64,000 bases of DNA, taken from positions 2,501 to 66,500 of the forward strand of contig CAJQUW010010268.1 of NCBI GenBank assembly GCA_907163375.1. Reading direction: 5' to 3'. The DNA is from Prostheceraeus crozeri. Its lineage: Eukaryota; Platyhelminthes; Polycladida; Euryleptidae. A program made the position numbers and the translations under genes. The notes beneath the pieces are model-generated. The model saw only the letters and a program-made list of their open reading frames with translations, was not told where the DNA came from and searched no databases. Shown here piece by piece: positions 42,918-55,810 of this stretch (its first letter is position 1; the number at the start of each line of letters is the position of its first letter).

Positions 42918-45271
42918 AAAAAACAAACATAAGCTCAGTACCACTCTCCATCCACACTATCAGTTTCATTACCATAGCTATCGATGCCACTCCTCCACAA
43001 CAATTCAAATCCACAAAATCAGTCCACATTTCGATACTCAAATCCAAAAAAGCGAAAATATTCTGCGCTACTTCACCGATTACCCATAAAAGACAAAACT
43101 TCAGCTCACAACACCAGTCTATATCTACACTATCAGTTTCATTATCATAGATATCGATGCCACTCCTCCACAACAATTCAAATCCACAAAGTCAGTCCAC
43201 TTTTCCATACTCAAATCCAAACAAACCAAAACATTCTGCACTAGTTCACCGATCCTCCAAAAAAGCCAAACTTAAGCTCACAACACCAGTTTACATCCAC
43301 ACTATCAGTTTCATTACCATAGCTATCGATGCCACTCCTCCACAACAATTCAAATCTACAAAATCAGTCCACATTTCGATACTCAAATCCAAAAAATTCT
43401 GCGCTACTTCACCGATCACCCAAAAAAGCCAAACCTAAGCTCACAACACCTGTCTACATCCACACTATCAGTTTCATTACCATAGTGATCGATGCCACTC
43501 CTCCACAACAATTCAAATCAACAAAATCAGTCCACATTTCGCTACTCAAATCCATGAAAGCCAAAATATTCTGTACTACTGTACCCATTACCAAAAAAAG
43601 CCAAGCTTCAGCTCACAACACCAGTCTACATCCACACTATCAGTTTCATTACCATAGCTATCGATGCCACTCCTCCACAACAATTCAAATGCACAAAATC
43701 AGTCCACATTTCGATACTCAAATCCAAAAAAGCCAAAATATTCTGCGCTACTTCACCGATTACCCAAACAAGCCAAAATTAAGCTCAGCACACCAGTCTA
43801 CATCCACACTATCAGTTTCATTACCATAGCTATCGATGCCACTCCTCCACAGCTATTCAAATCCGCAAAGTCAGTCCACATTTCGATACTCAAATCCAAA
43901 AAAGCCAAAATATTCTGCGCTACTCCACCGATTACCCAAAAAAGCCAATCATAAGCTCATAACACCAGTCTACATCCACACTATCAGTTTCATTACCATG
44001 GCCATCGATGCCACTCCTCAACAACAATTCAAATCCACAAAATCAGTCCACATTTCCATACTCAAATCCAAGAAAGCCAAAAAATTCTGCGCTACTATAG
44101 CGACTACCCATAAAGCCAAAATTAATTTCACAACACCTGTCGATATCCACACTATCAGTTTCATTATCATAGCTATCGATGCCACTCCTCCACAACAATT
44201 CAAATCCACAAAGTCAGTCCACATTTAGATACTCAAATCCAAACAAGCCAAAATATTCTGCACTAGTGCACCGATTACTCAAAAAAGCCAAACTTAAGCT
44301 CACAACACCAGTCTACATCCACACTATCAGTTTCATTACCATAGCTGTCGATGCCACTCCTCCACAACAATTCAAATCGACAAAATCAGTCCACATTTCG
44401 ATACTCAAATCAAAAAAGCCAAAACATTCTACACTACTTCACCGATTACCCAAAAAACCCAAACTTAAGCTCACAACACCAGTCTACATCCACACTATCA
44501 GTTTCATTACCATAGCTATCGATGCCACTCCTCCACAGCAATTCAAATCCACAAAATCAGTCCACATTTCGATACTCAAATCCAAAAAAGCCAAAATATT
44601 CCGCGCTACTTCACCGATTACTCATAAAAGCCAAACTTAAGCTCACAACACCAGTCTACATCCACACTATCAGTTTCATTACTATAGCTATCGATGCCAC
44701 TCCTCCACAACAATTCAAGTCCACAAAATCAGTCCACTTTTCCTTACTCAAATCCAAAACAGCCAAAATATTCTGCGCTACTTCACAGATTACGCAAACA
44801 AGCCAAACTTCAGCTCAGCACACCAGTCTACATCCACACTATCAGTTTCGTTATCATAGCTATCGATGCCACTCCTCAACAGCTATTCAAATCCACAAAG
44901 TCAGTCCACATTTCGATAGTCAAATGCAAAAAAGCCAAAATATTCCGCACTGCAGCAACGATTACCCAAAAAATCCAAACTTACAAACTTAAGCTCAATA
45001 CACCAGTCTACAGCCACACTATCAGTTTCATTGCCAAAGCTATCGATGCCACTCCTCCACAGCTATTCAAATCCACAAAATCAGTCCACATTTCGATACT
45101 CAAATCAAAAAAAGCCAAAATATTCTGCGGTACTCCACCGATTACCCGTAAAAGCCAAACTTCAGCTCACAACACTAGTCTACATCGACACTATCAGTTT
45201 CATTACCATAGCTATCGATGCCACTCCTCCACAACAATTCAAATCCACAAAGTCAGTCCACATTTCGATAC
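42918..45271 (+). repeat. higher-order satellite unit B2, ~2.35 kb copy
   Basis: Partner of B1 at an offset of 3780 bp. The near-identity ends where the C series takes over: CATTTCGATACCCAAATCC here, against ATACTCAAATCC in B1. Confidence 0.85.
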
Positions 45272-47575
45272 CCAAATCCAAACAAGCCAAAATATTCTGC
45301 ACTACTGCACCGATTACCCAAAAATGCCAAACTTAAGCTCAGCTCACTAGTCTACGTCCACACTATCAGTTTCACTACCATAGCTATCGATGCCACTCCT
45401 CCACAGCAATTCAAATCCACAAAGTCAGTCCACATTTCGATACTCAAATCCAAGAAAGCCAAAATATTCTGCGGTACTTCACCGACTACTCATAAAAGCC
45501 AATCTTAAGCTCACAACACCAGTCTACATCCACGCTCTCAGTTTCATTATCATTGCTATCGATGCCACTCCTCCACATTAATTCAAATCCACAAAGTCAG
45601 TCCACATTTCGATACTCAAATCCAAACAAACCACAATATTCCGCGCTACTTCACCGATTACCCAAAAATGACAAACTTCAGCTCAGCACACCAGTCTACA
45701 TCCACACTATCAGTTTCATTACCATAGCTATCGATGTCACTCCTCCACAACAATTCAAATCCACAATATCAGTCCACATTTCGATACTCAAATCCAAAAA
45801 AGCCAAAACATTCTGCACTACTGCACCGATTACCCAAAAAAGCCAAACTTAAGCTCAGCACACCAGTGTACATCCACACTATCAGTTTCATTACAATAGC
45901 TATCGATGCCACTCCTCCACAGCTATTCAAATCCACAAAATCAGTCCACATTTCGATACTAAAATCCAAAAAAGCGAAAACATTCCGCACTGCTGCACTG
46001 ATTACCCAAAAAAGCCAAACTTAAGGTCAGCGCACTAGTCTACATCCACACTATCAGTTTCATTACCATAGCTATCGATGCCACTCCTCCACAGCAATTC
46101 AAATCCACAAAATCAGTCCACATTTCGATACTCAAATCCAAGAAAGCCAAAATATTCTGCGCTACTTCACCGATTACTCATAAAAGCCAAACTTAAGCTC
46201 ACAACACCAGTCTACATCCACACTATCAGTTTCATTACCATAGCTATCGATGCCACTCCTCCACAACAATTCAAATCCACAAAATCAGTCCACATTTCGA
46301 TACTCAAATCCAAAAAAGCCAAAATATTCTGCACTACTGTACCGATTCCCAAAAAAGCCAAACTTAAGCTGACAACACCAGTCTACATCCACACTATCAG
46401 TTTCATTACCATAGCTATCGATGCCACTCCTCCACAACAATTCAAATCCACAAAATCAGTCCACATTTCGATACTCAAATCCAAAAAAGCCAAAACATTC
46501 TGCACTACAGCACTGATTACCCAAAAATGACAAACTTCAGCTCAGCACCACCTGTCTACATCCACACTATCAGTTTCATTACCATAGCTATCGATGCCAC
46601 TCCTCCACAGCTATTCAAATCCACAAAATCAGTCCACATTTCGATACTCAAATCCAAAAAAGCCAAAATATTCTGCGCTACTTCACCGATTACCCAAAAA
46701 AGCCAAACTTAAGCTCACACCACCTGTCTACATCCACACTATCAGTTTCATTACCATAGCTACCGATGCCACTCCTCCACAACAATTCAAATCCACAAAA
46801 TCAGTCCACATTTCGATACTCAAATCCAAAAAAGCCAAAACATTCTGCACTACTGCACCGATTAACCAAAATTGACAAACTTCAGCTCAGCACACCAGTC
46901 TACATCCACACTATCAGTTTCATTACCATAGCTATCGATGCCACTCCTCCACAACAATTCAAATCCACAAAATCAGTCCACATTTCGATACTCAAATCCA
47001 AACAAGCCAAAACATTCTGCACTGCTGCACTGATTACCCAAAAAAGCCAAACTTAAGCTCAGCGCACTAGTCTACATCCACACTATCAGTTTCATTACCA
47101 TAGCTATCGATGCCACTCCTCCACAACAATTCAAATCCACAAAGTCAGTCCACATTTCGATACTCAAATCGAAAAAAGCCAAAATATTCCGCACTACAGC
47201 ACCGATTACCCAAAAAATCCAAACTTGCAAACTTAAGCTCAATACACCAGTCTACATCCACAGAATCAGTTTCATTACCATAGCTATCGATGCCACTCCT
47301 CCACGACAATTCAAATCCACAAAGTCAGTCAACATTACGATACCCAAATCCAAACAAGCCAAAATATTCTGCACTACTGCACCGATTACCCAAAAATGCC
47401 AAACTTCAGCTCAGCACACCAGTCTACATCCACACTATCAGTTTCACTACCATAGCTATCGATGCCACTCCTCCACAGCTATTCAAATCCACAAAATCAG
47501 TCCACATTTCCATACTCAAATGCAAAAAAGCCAAAATATTCTGCGCTACTGCACCGATTACCCAAAAAATCAAAA
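44980..47575 (+). repeat. higher-order satellite unit C0, 2596 bp (~15 monomers)
   Basis: The series starts at the 8-bp-insertion monomer TTACAAACTTAAGCTCAAT and recurs 2596 bp later. Differences I saw are few, such as ACAATAGC/ACCATAGC near 45893, ATTCCGCAC/ATTCTGCAC near 45985, and CTACCGATG/CTATCGATG near 46763. Shared variants include CACATTAATTC, CCACGCTCTCAG and AACCAAAATTGAC. Confidence 0.8.
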
Positions 47576-50500
47576 CTTACAAACTTAAGCTCAATACACC
47601 AGTCTACAGCCACACTATCAGTTTCATTGCCAAAGCTATCGATGCCACTCCTCCACAGCTATTCAAATCCACAAAATCAGTCCACATTTCGATACTCAAA
47701 TCAAAAAAAGCCAAAATATTCTGCGGTACTCCACCGATTACCCGTAAAAGCCAAACTTCAGCTCACAACACTAGTCTACATCGACACTATCAGTTTCATT
47801 ACCATAGCTATCGATGCCACTCCTCCACAACAATTCAAATCCACAAAGTCAGTCCACATTTCGATACCCAAATCCAAACAAGCCAAAATATTCTGCACTA
47901 CTGCACCGATTACCCAAAAATGCCAAACTTAAGCTCAGCTCACTAGTCTACGTCCACACTATCAGTTTCACTACCATAGCTATCGATGCCACTCCTCCAC
48001 AGCAATTCAAATCCACAAAGTCAGTCCACATTTCGATACTCAAATCCAAGAAAGCCAAAATATTCTGCGGTACTTCACCGACTACTCATAAAAGCCAATC
48101 TTAAGCTCACAACACCAGTCTACATCCACGCTCTCAGTTTCATTATCATTGCTATCGATGCCACTCCTCCACATTAATTCAAATCCACAAAGTCAGTCCA
48201 CATTTCGATACTCAAATCCAAACAAACCACAATATTCCGCGCTACTTCACCGATTACCCAAAAATGACAAACTTCAGCTCAGCACACCAGTCTACATCCA
48301 CACTATCAGTTTCATTACCATAGCTATCGATGTCACTCCTCCACAACAATTCAAATCCACAATATCAGTCCACATTTCGATACTCAAATCCAAAAAAGCC
48401 AAAACATTCTGCACTACTGCACCGATTACCCAAAAAAGCCAAACTTAAGCTCAGCACACCAGTGTACATCCACACTATCAGTTTCATTACCATAGCTATC
48501 GATGCCACTCCTCCACAGCTATTCAAATCCACAAAATCAGTCCACATTTCGATACTAAAATCCAAAAAAGCGAAAACATTCTGCACTGCTGCACTGATTA
48601 CCCAAAAAAGCCAAACTTAAGGTCAGCGCACTAGTCTACATCCACACTATCAGTTTCATTACCATAGCTATCGATGCCACTCCTCCACAGCAATTCAAAT
48701 CCACAAAATCAGTCCACATTTCGATACTCAAATCCAAGAAAGCCAAAATATTCTGCGCTACTTCACCGATTACTCATAAAAGCCAAACTTAAGCTCACAA
48801 CACCAGTCTACATCCACACTATCAGTTTCATTACCATAGCTATCGATGCCACTCCTCCACAACAATTCAAATCCACAAAATCAGTCCACATTTCGATACT
48901 CAAATCCAAAAAAGCCAAAATATTCTGCACTACTGTACCGATTCCCAAAAAAGCCAAACTTAAGCTGACAACACCAGTCTACATCCACACTATCAGTTTC
49001 ATTACCATAGCTATCGATGCCACTCCTCCACAACAATTCAAATCCACAAAATCAGTCCACATTTCGATACTCAAATCCAAAAAAGCCAAAACATTCTGCA
49101 CTACAGCACTGATTACCCAAAAATGACAAACTTCAGCTCAGCACCACCTGTCTACATCCACACTATCAGTTTCATTACCATAGCTATCGATGCCACTCCT
49201 CCACAGCTATTCAAATCCACAAAATCAGTCCACATTTCGATACTCAAATCCAAAAAAGCCAAAATATTCTGCGCTACTTCACCGATTACCCAAAAAAGCC
49301 AAACTTAAGCTCACACCACCTGTCTACATCCACACTATCAGTTTCATTACCATAGCTATCGATGCCACTCCTCCACAACAATTCAAATCCACAAAATCAG
49401 TCCACATTTCGATACTCAAATCCAAAAAAGCCAAAACATTCTGCACTACTGCACCGATTAACCAAAATTGACAAACTTCAGCTCAGCACACCAGTCTACA
49501 TCCACACTATCAGTTTCATTACCATAACTATCGATGCCACTCCTCCACAACAATTCAAATCCACAAAATCAGTCCACATTTCGATACTCAAATCCAAACA
49601 AGCCAAAACATTCTGCACTGCTGCACTGATTACCCAAAAAAGCCAAACTTAAGCTCAGCGCACTAGTCTACATCCACACTATCAGTTTCATTACCATAGC
49701 TATCGATGCCACTCCTCCACAACAATTCAAATCCCCAAAGTCAGTCCACATTTCGATACTCAAATCGAAAAAAGCCAAAATATTCCGCACTACAGCACCG
49801 ATTACCCAAAAATCCAAACTTGCAAACTTAAGCTCAATACACCAGTCTACATCCACAGAATCAGTTTCATTACCATAGCTATCGATGCCACTCCTCCACG
49901 ACAATTCAAATCCACAAAGTCAGTCAACATTTCGATACCCAAATCCAAACAAGCCAAAATATTCTGCACTACTGCACCGATTACCCAAAAATGCCAAACT
50001 TAAGCTCAGCTCACTAGTCTACGTCCTCACTATCAGTTTCATTGCCATAGCTATCGATGCCACTTCTCCACAGCAATTCAAATCCACAAAGTCAGTCCAC
50101 ATTTCGATACTCAAATCCAAGAAAGCCAAAATATTCTGCGCTACTTCACCGATTACTCATAAAAGCCAAACTTAAGCTCACAACACCAGTCTACATCCAC
50201 ACTATCAGTTTCATTACCATAGCTATCGATGCCACTCCTCCACAACAATTCAAATCCACAAAGTCAATCCACATTTCGATACTCAAATCCGAAAAAGCCA
50301 AAACATTCTGCACTACTGCACCGATTACCCATAAAGCGAAACTTAAGCTCACAACACCAGTCTACATCCACACTATCAGTTTCATTACCATAGCTATCGA
50401 TGCCACTCCTCCACAACAATTCAAATCCACAAAATCAGTCCACATTTCGATACTCAAATCCAAAAAAGCCAAAACGTTCTGCACTACTGCACTGATTACC

Positions 50501-51895
50501 CAAAAAAGCCAAACTTAAGCTCAGCGCACCAGTCTACATCCACACTATCAGTTTCATTACCATAGCTATCGATGCCACTCCTCCACAGCTATTCAAATCC
50601 ACAAAGTCAGTCAACATTTTGATAGTCAATTCCAAGAAATTCTGCGCTACTTCACCGATCACCCAAAAATGCCAAACTTAAGCTCACAACATTAGTCTAC
50701 ATCCACACTATCAGTTTCATTATCATAGCTATCGATGCAACTCCTCAACAGCTATTCAAATCCACAAAGTCAGTCCACATTTCGATAGTCAAATGCAAAA
50801 AAGCCAAAATATTCTGCGCTACTGCAGCGATTACCCAAAAAATCCAAACTTACAAACTTAAGCTCAATACACCAGTCTACATCCACACTATCAGTTTCAT
50901 TACCATAGCTATCGATGCCACTCCTCCACAACAATTCAAATCTACGAAGTCAGTCCACATTTCGATACTCAAATGCAAAAAAGCCAAAATATTCTGCATT
51001 GCTTCACCGATTACCCATAAAGCGAAACCTAAGATCACAATACCTGTCTATGTCCACACTATCAGTTTCATTATCATAGCTATCGATGCCACTCCTCAAC
51101 AACAATTCAAATCCACAAAGTCAGTCCACATTTCGATACTCAAATCCAGTAAAGCCAAAATAGTCTGCGGTACTGCACCGATTACCCAAAAAAGCCAAAC
51201 TTAAGCTCGCATAACTAGTCTACATCCACACTATCAGTTTCATTACCATAGCTATCGATGCCACTCCTCCACAACAATTCAAATCCACAAAGTCAGTCAA
51301 CATTTCGATACCCAAATCCAAACAAGCCAAAATATTCTGCACTACTGCACCGATTACCCAAAAAAGCCAAACTTAAGCTCAGCTCACTAGTCTACGTCCA
51401 CACTATCAGTTTCATTGCCATAGCTATCGATGCCACTTCTCCACAGCAATTCAAATCCACAAAGTCAGTCCACATTTCGATACTCAAATCGAAAAAAGCC
51501 AAAATATTCCGCACTACAGCACCGATTACCCAAAAAATCCAAACTTGCAAACTTAAGCTCAATACACCAGTCTACATCCACAGAATCAGTTTCATTACCA
51601 TAGCTATCGATGCCACTCCTCCACGACAATTCAAATCCACAAAGTCAGTCAACATTACGATACCCAAATCCAAACAAGCCAAAATATTCTGCACTACTGC
51701 ACCGATTACCCAAAAATGCCAAACTTCAGCTCAGCACACCAGTCTACATCCACACTATCAGTTTCGTTATCATAGCTATCGATGCCACTCCTCAACAGCT
51801 ATTCAAATCCACAAAGTCAGTCCACATTTCGATAGTCAAATGCAAAAAAGCCAAAATATTCCGCACTGCAGCAACGATTACCCAAAAAATCCAAA
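47576..51895 (+). repeat. higher-order satellite unit C1, 4320 bp (~25 monomers)
   Basis: It matches the next 3.9 kb at an exact 4320-bp offset. In 47576-51490 against 51896-55810 I found eight base differences. Six fall in two short patches (50813-50830 and 51051-51052) and two are isolated (about 47816 and 49735). Its first 2.3 kb repeats unit C0, so C1 is C0 extended by about ten monomers. Confidence 0.85.
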
Positions 51896-54800
51896 CTTAC
51901 AAACTTAAGCTCAATACACCAGTCTACAGCCACACTATCAGTTTCATTGCCAAAGCTATCGATGCCACTCCTCCACAGCTATTCAAATCCACAAAATCAG
52001 TCCACATTTCGATACTCAAATCAAAAAAAGCCAAAATATTCTGCGGTACTCCACCGATTACCCGTAAAAGCCAAACTTCAGCTCACAACACTAGTCTACA
52101 TCGACACTATCAGTTTCATTACCATAGCTATCGATGCTACTCCTCCACAACAATTCAAATCCACAAAGTCAGTCCACATTTCGATACCCAAATCCAAACA
52201 AGCCAAAATATTCTGCACTACTGCACCGATTACCCAAAAATGCCAAACTTAAGCTCAGCTCACTAGTCTACGTCCACACTATCAGTTTCACTACCATAGC
52301 TATCGATGCCACTCCTCCACAGCAATTCAAATCCACAAAGTCAGTCCACATTTCGATACTCAAATCCAAGAAAGCCAAAATATTCTGCGGTACTTCACCG
52401 ACTACTCATAAAAGCCAATCTTAAGCTCACAACACCAGTCTACATCCACGCTCTCAGTTTCATTATCATTGCTATCGATGCCACTCCTCCACATTAATTC
52501 AAATCCACAAAGTCAGTCCACATTTCGATACTCAAATCCAAACAAACCACAATATTCCGCGCTACTTCACCGATTACCCAAAAATGACAAACTTCAGCTC
52601 AGCACACCAGTCTACATCCACACTATCAGTTTCATTACCATAGCTATCGATGTCACTCCTCCACAACAATTCAAATCCACAATATCAGTCCACATTTCGA
52701 TACTCAAATCCAAAAAAGCCAAAACATTCTGCACTACTGCACCGATTACCCAAAAAAGCCAAACTTAAGCTCAGCACACCAGTGTACATCCACACTATCA
52801 GTTTCATTACCATAGCTATCGATGCCACTCCTCCACAGCTATTCAAATCCACAAAATCAGTCCACATTTCGATACTAAAATCCAAAAAAGCGAAAACATT
52901 CTGCACTGCTGCACTGATTACCCAAAAAAGCCAAACTTAAGGTCAGCGCACTAGTCTACATCCACACTATCAGTTTCATTACCATAGCTATCGATGCCAC
53001 TCCTCCACAGCAATTCAAATCCACAAAATCAGTCCACATTTCGATACTCAAATCCAAGAAAGCCAAAATATTCTGCGCTACTTCACCGATTACTCATAAA
53101 AGCCAAACTTAAGCTCACAACACCAGTCTACATCCACACTATCAGTTTCATTACCATAGCTATCGATGCCACTCCTCCACAACAATTCAAATCCACAAAA
53201 TCAGTCCACATTTCGATACTCAAATCCAAAAAAGCCAAAATATTCTGCACTACTGTACCGATTCCCAAAAAAGCCAAACTTAAGCTGACAACACCAGTCT
53301 ACATCCACACTATCAGTTTCATTACCATAGCTATCGATGCCACTCCTCCACAACAATTCAAATCCACAAAATCAGTCCACATTTCGATACTCAAATCCAA
53401 AAAAGCCAAAACATTCTGCACTACAGCACTGATTACCCAAAAATGACAAACTTCAGCTCAGCACCACCTGTCTACATCCACACTATCAGTTTCATTACCA
53501 TAGCTATCGATGCCACTCCTCCACAGCTATTCAAATCCACAAAATCAGTCCACATTTCGATACTCAAATCCAAAAAAGCCAAAATATTCTGCGCTACTTC
53601 ACCGATTACCCAAAAAAGCCAAACTTAAGCTCACACCACCTGTCTACATCCACACTATCAGTTTCATTACCATAGCTATCGATGCCACTCCTCCACAACA
53701 ATTCAAATCCACAAAATCAGTCCACATTTCGATACTCAAATCCAAAAAAGCCAAAACATTCTGCACTACTGCACCGATTAACCAAAATTGACAAACTTCA
53801 GCTCAGCACACCAGTCTACATCCACACTATCAGTTTCATTACCATAACTATCGATGCCACTCCTCCACAACAATTCAAATCCACAAAATCAGTCCACATT
53901 TCGATACTCAAATCCAAACAAGCCAAAACATTCTGCACTGCTGCACTGATTACCCAAAAAAGCCAAACTTAAGCTCAGCGCACTAGTCTACATCCACACT
54001 ATCAGTTTCATTACCATAGCTATCGATGCCACTCCTCCACAACAATTCAAATCCACAAAGTCAGTCCACATTTCGATACTCAAATCGAAAAAAGCCAAAA
54101 TATTCCGCACTACAGCACCGATTACCCAAAAATCCAAACTTGCAAACTTAAGCTCAATACACCAGTCTACATCCACAGAATCAGTTTCATTACCATAGCT
54201 ATCGATGCCACTCCTCCACGACAATTCAAATCCACAAAGTCAGTCAACATTTCGATACCCAAATCCAAACAAGCCAAAATATTCTGCACTACTGCACCGA
54301 TTACCCAAAAATGCCAAACTTAAGCTCAGCTCACTAGTCTACGTCCTCACTATCAGTTTCATTGCCATAGCTATCGATGCCACTTCTCCACAGCAATTCA
54401 AATCCACAAAGTCAGTCCACATTTCGATACTCAAATCCAAGAAAGCCAAAATATTCTGCGCTACTTCACCGATTACTCATAAAAGCCAAACTTAAGCTCA
54501 CAACACCAGTCTACATCCACACTATCAGTTTCATTACCATAGCTATCGATGCCACTCCTCCACAACAATTCAAATCCACAAAGTCAATCCACATTTCGAT
54601 ACTCAAATCCGAAAAAGCCAAAACATTCTGCACTACTGCACCGATTACCCATAAAGCGAAACTTAAGCTCACAACACCAGTCTACATCCACACTATCAGT
54701 TTCATTACCATAGCTATCGATGCCACTCCTCCACAACAATTCAAATCCACAAAATCAGTCCACATTTCGATACTCAAATCCAAAAAAGCCAAAACGTTCT

Positions 54801-55810
54801 GCACTACTGCACTGATTACCCAAAAAAGCCAAACTTAAGCTCAGCGCACCAGTCTACATCCACACTATCAGTTTCATTACCATAGCTATCGATGCCACTC
54901 CTCCACAGCTATTCAAATCCACAAAGTCAGTCAACATTTTGATAGTCAATTCCAAGAAATTCTGCGCTACTTCACCGATCACCCAAAAATGCCAAACTTA
55001 AGCTCACAACATTAGTCTACATCCACACTATCAGTTTCATTATCATAGCTATCGATGCAACTCCTCAACAGCTATTCAAATCCACAAAGTCAGTCCACAT
55101 TTCGATAGTCAAATGCAAAAAAGCCAAAATATTCCGCACTACAGCACCGATTACCCAAAAAATCCAAACTTACAAACTTAAGCTCAATACACCAGTCTAC
55201 ATCCACACTATCAGTTTCATTACCATAGCTATCGATGCCACTCCTCCACAACAATTCAAATCTACGAAGTCAGTCCACATTTCGATACTCAAATGCAAAA
55301 AAGCCAAAATATTCTGCATTGCTTCACCGATTACCCATAAAGCGAAACCTAAGATCACAATACCTGTCTACATCCACACTATCAGTTTCATTATCATAGC
55401 TATCGATGCCACTCCTCAACAACAATTCAAATCCACAAAGTCAGTCCACATTTCGATACTCAAATCCAGTAAAGCCAAAATAGTCTGCGGTACTGCACCG
55501 ATTACCCAAAAAAGCCAAACTTAAGCTCGCATAACTAGTCTACATCCACACTATCAGTTTCATTACCATAGCTATCGATGCCACTCCTCCACAACAATTC
55601 AAATCCACAAAGTCAGTCAACATTTCGATACCCAAATCCAAACAAGCCAAAATATTCTGCACTACTGCACCGATTACCCAAAAAAGCCAAACTTAAGCTC
55701 AGCTCACTAGTCTACGTCCACACTATCAGTTTCATTGCCATAGCTATCGATGCCACTTCTCCACAGCAATTCAAATCCACAAAGTCAGTCCACATTTCGA
55801 TACTCAAATC
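51896..55810 (+). repeat. higher-order satellite unit C2, ~3.9 kb partial copy
   Basis: Near-identical partner of C1. Identity breaks at about 55810, where the monomer switches to the CAAGAAAGCC type. The following 55.8-56.4 kb instead resembles about 50.1-50.7 kb, and 56.6-56.9 kb resembles about 50.9-51.2 kb. The array tail is therefore a further rearranged C copy. Confidence 0.8.
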
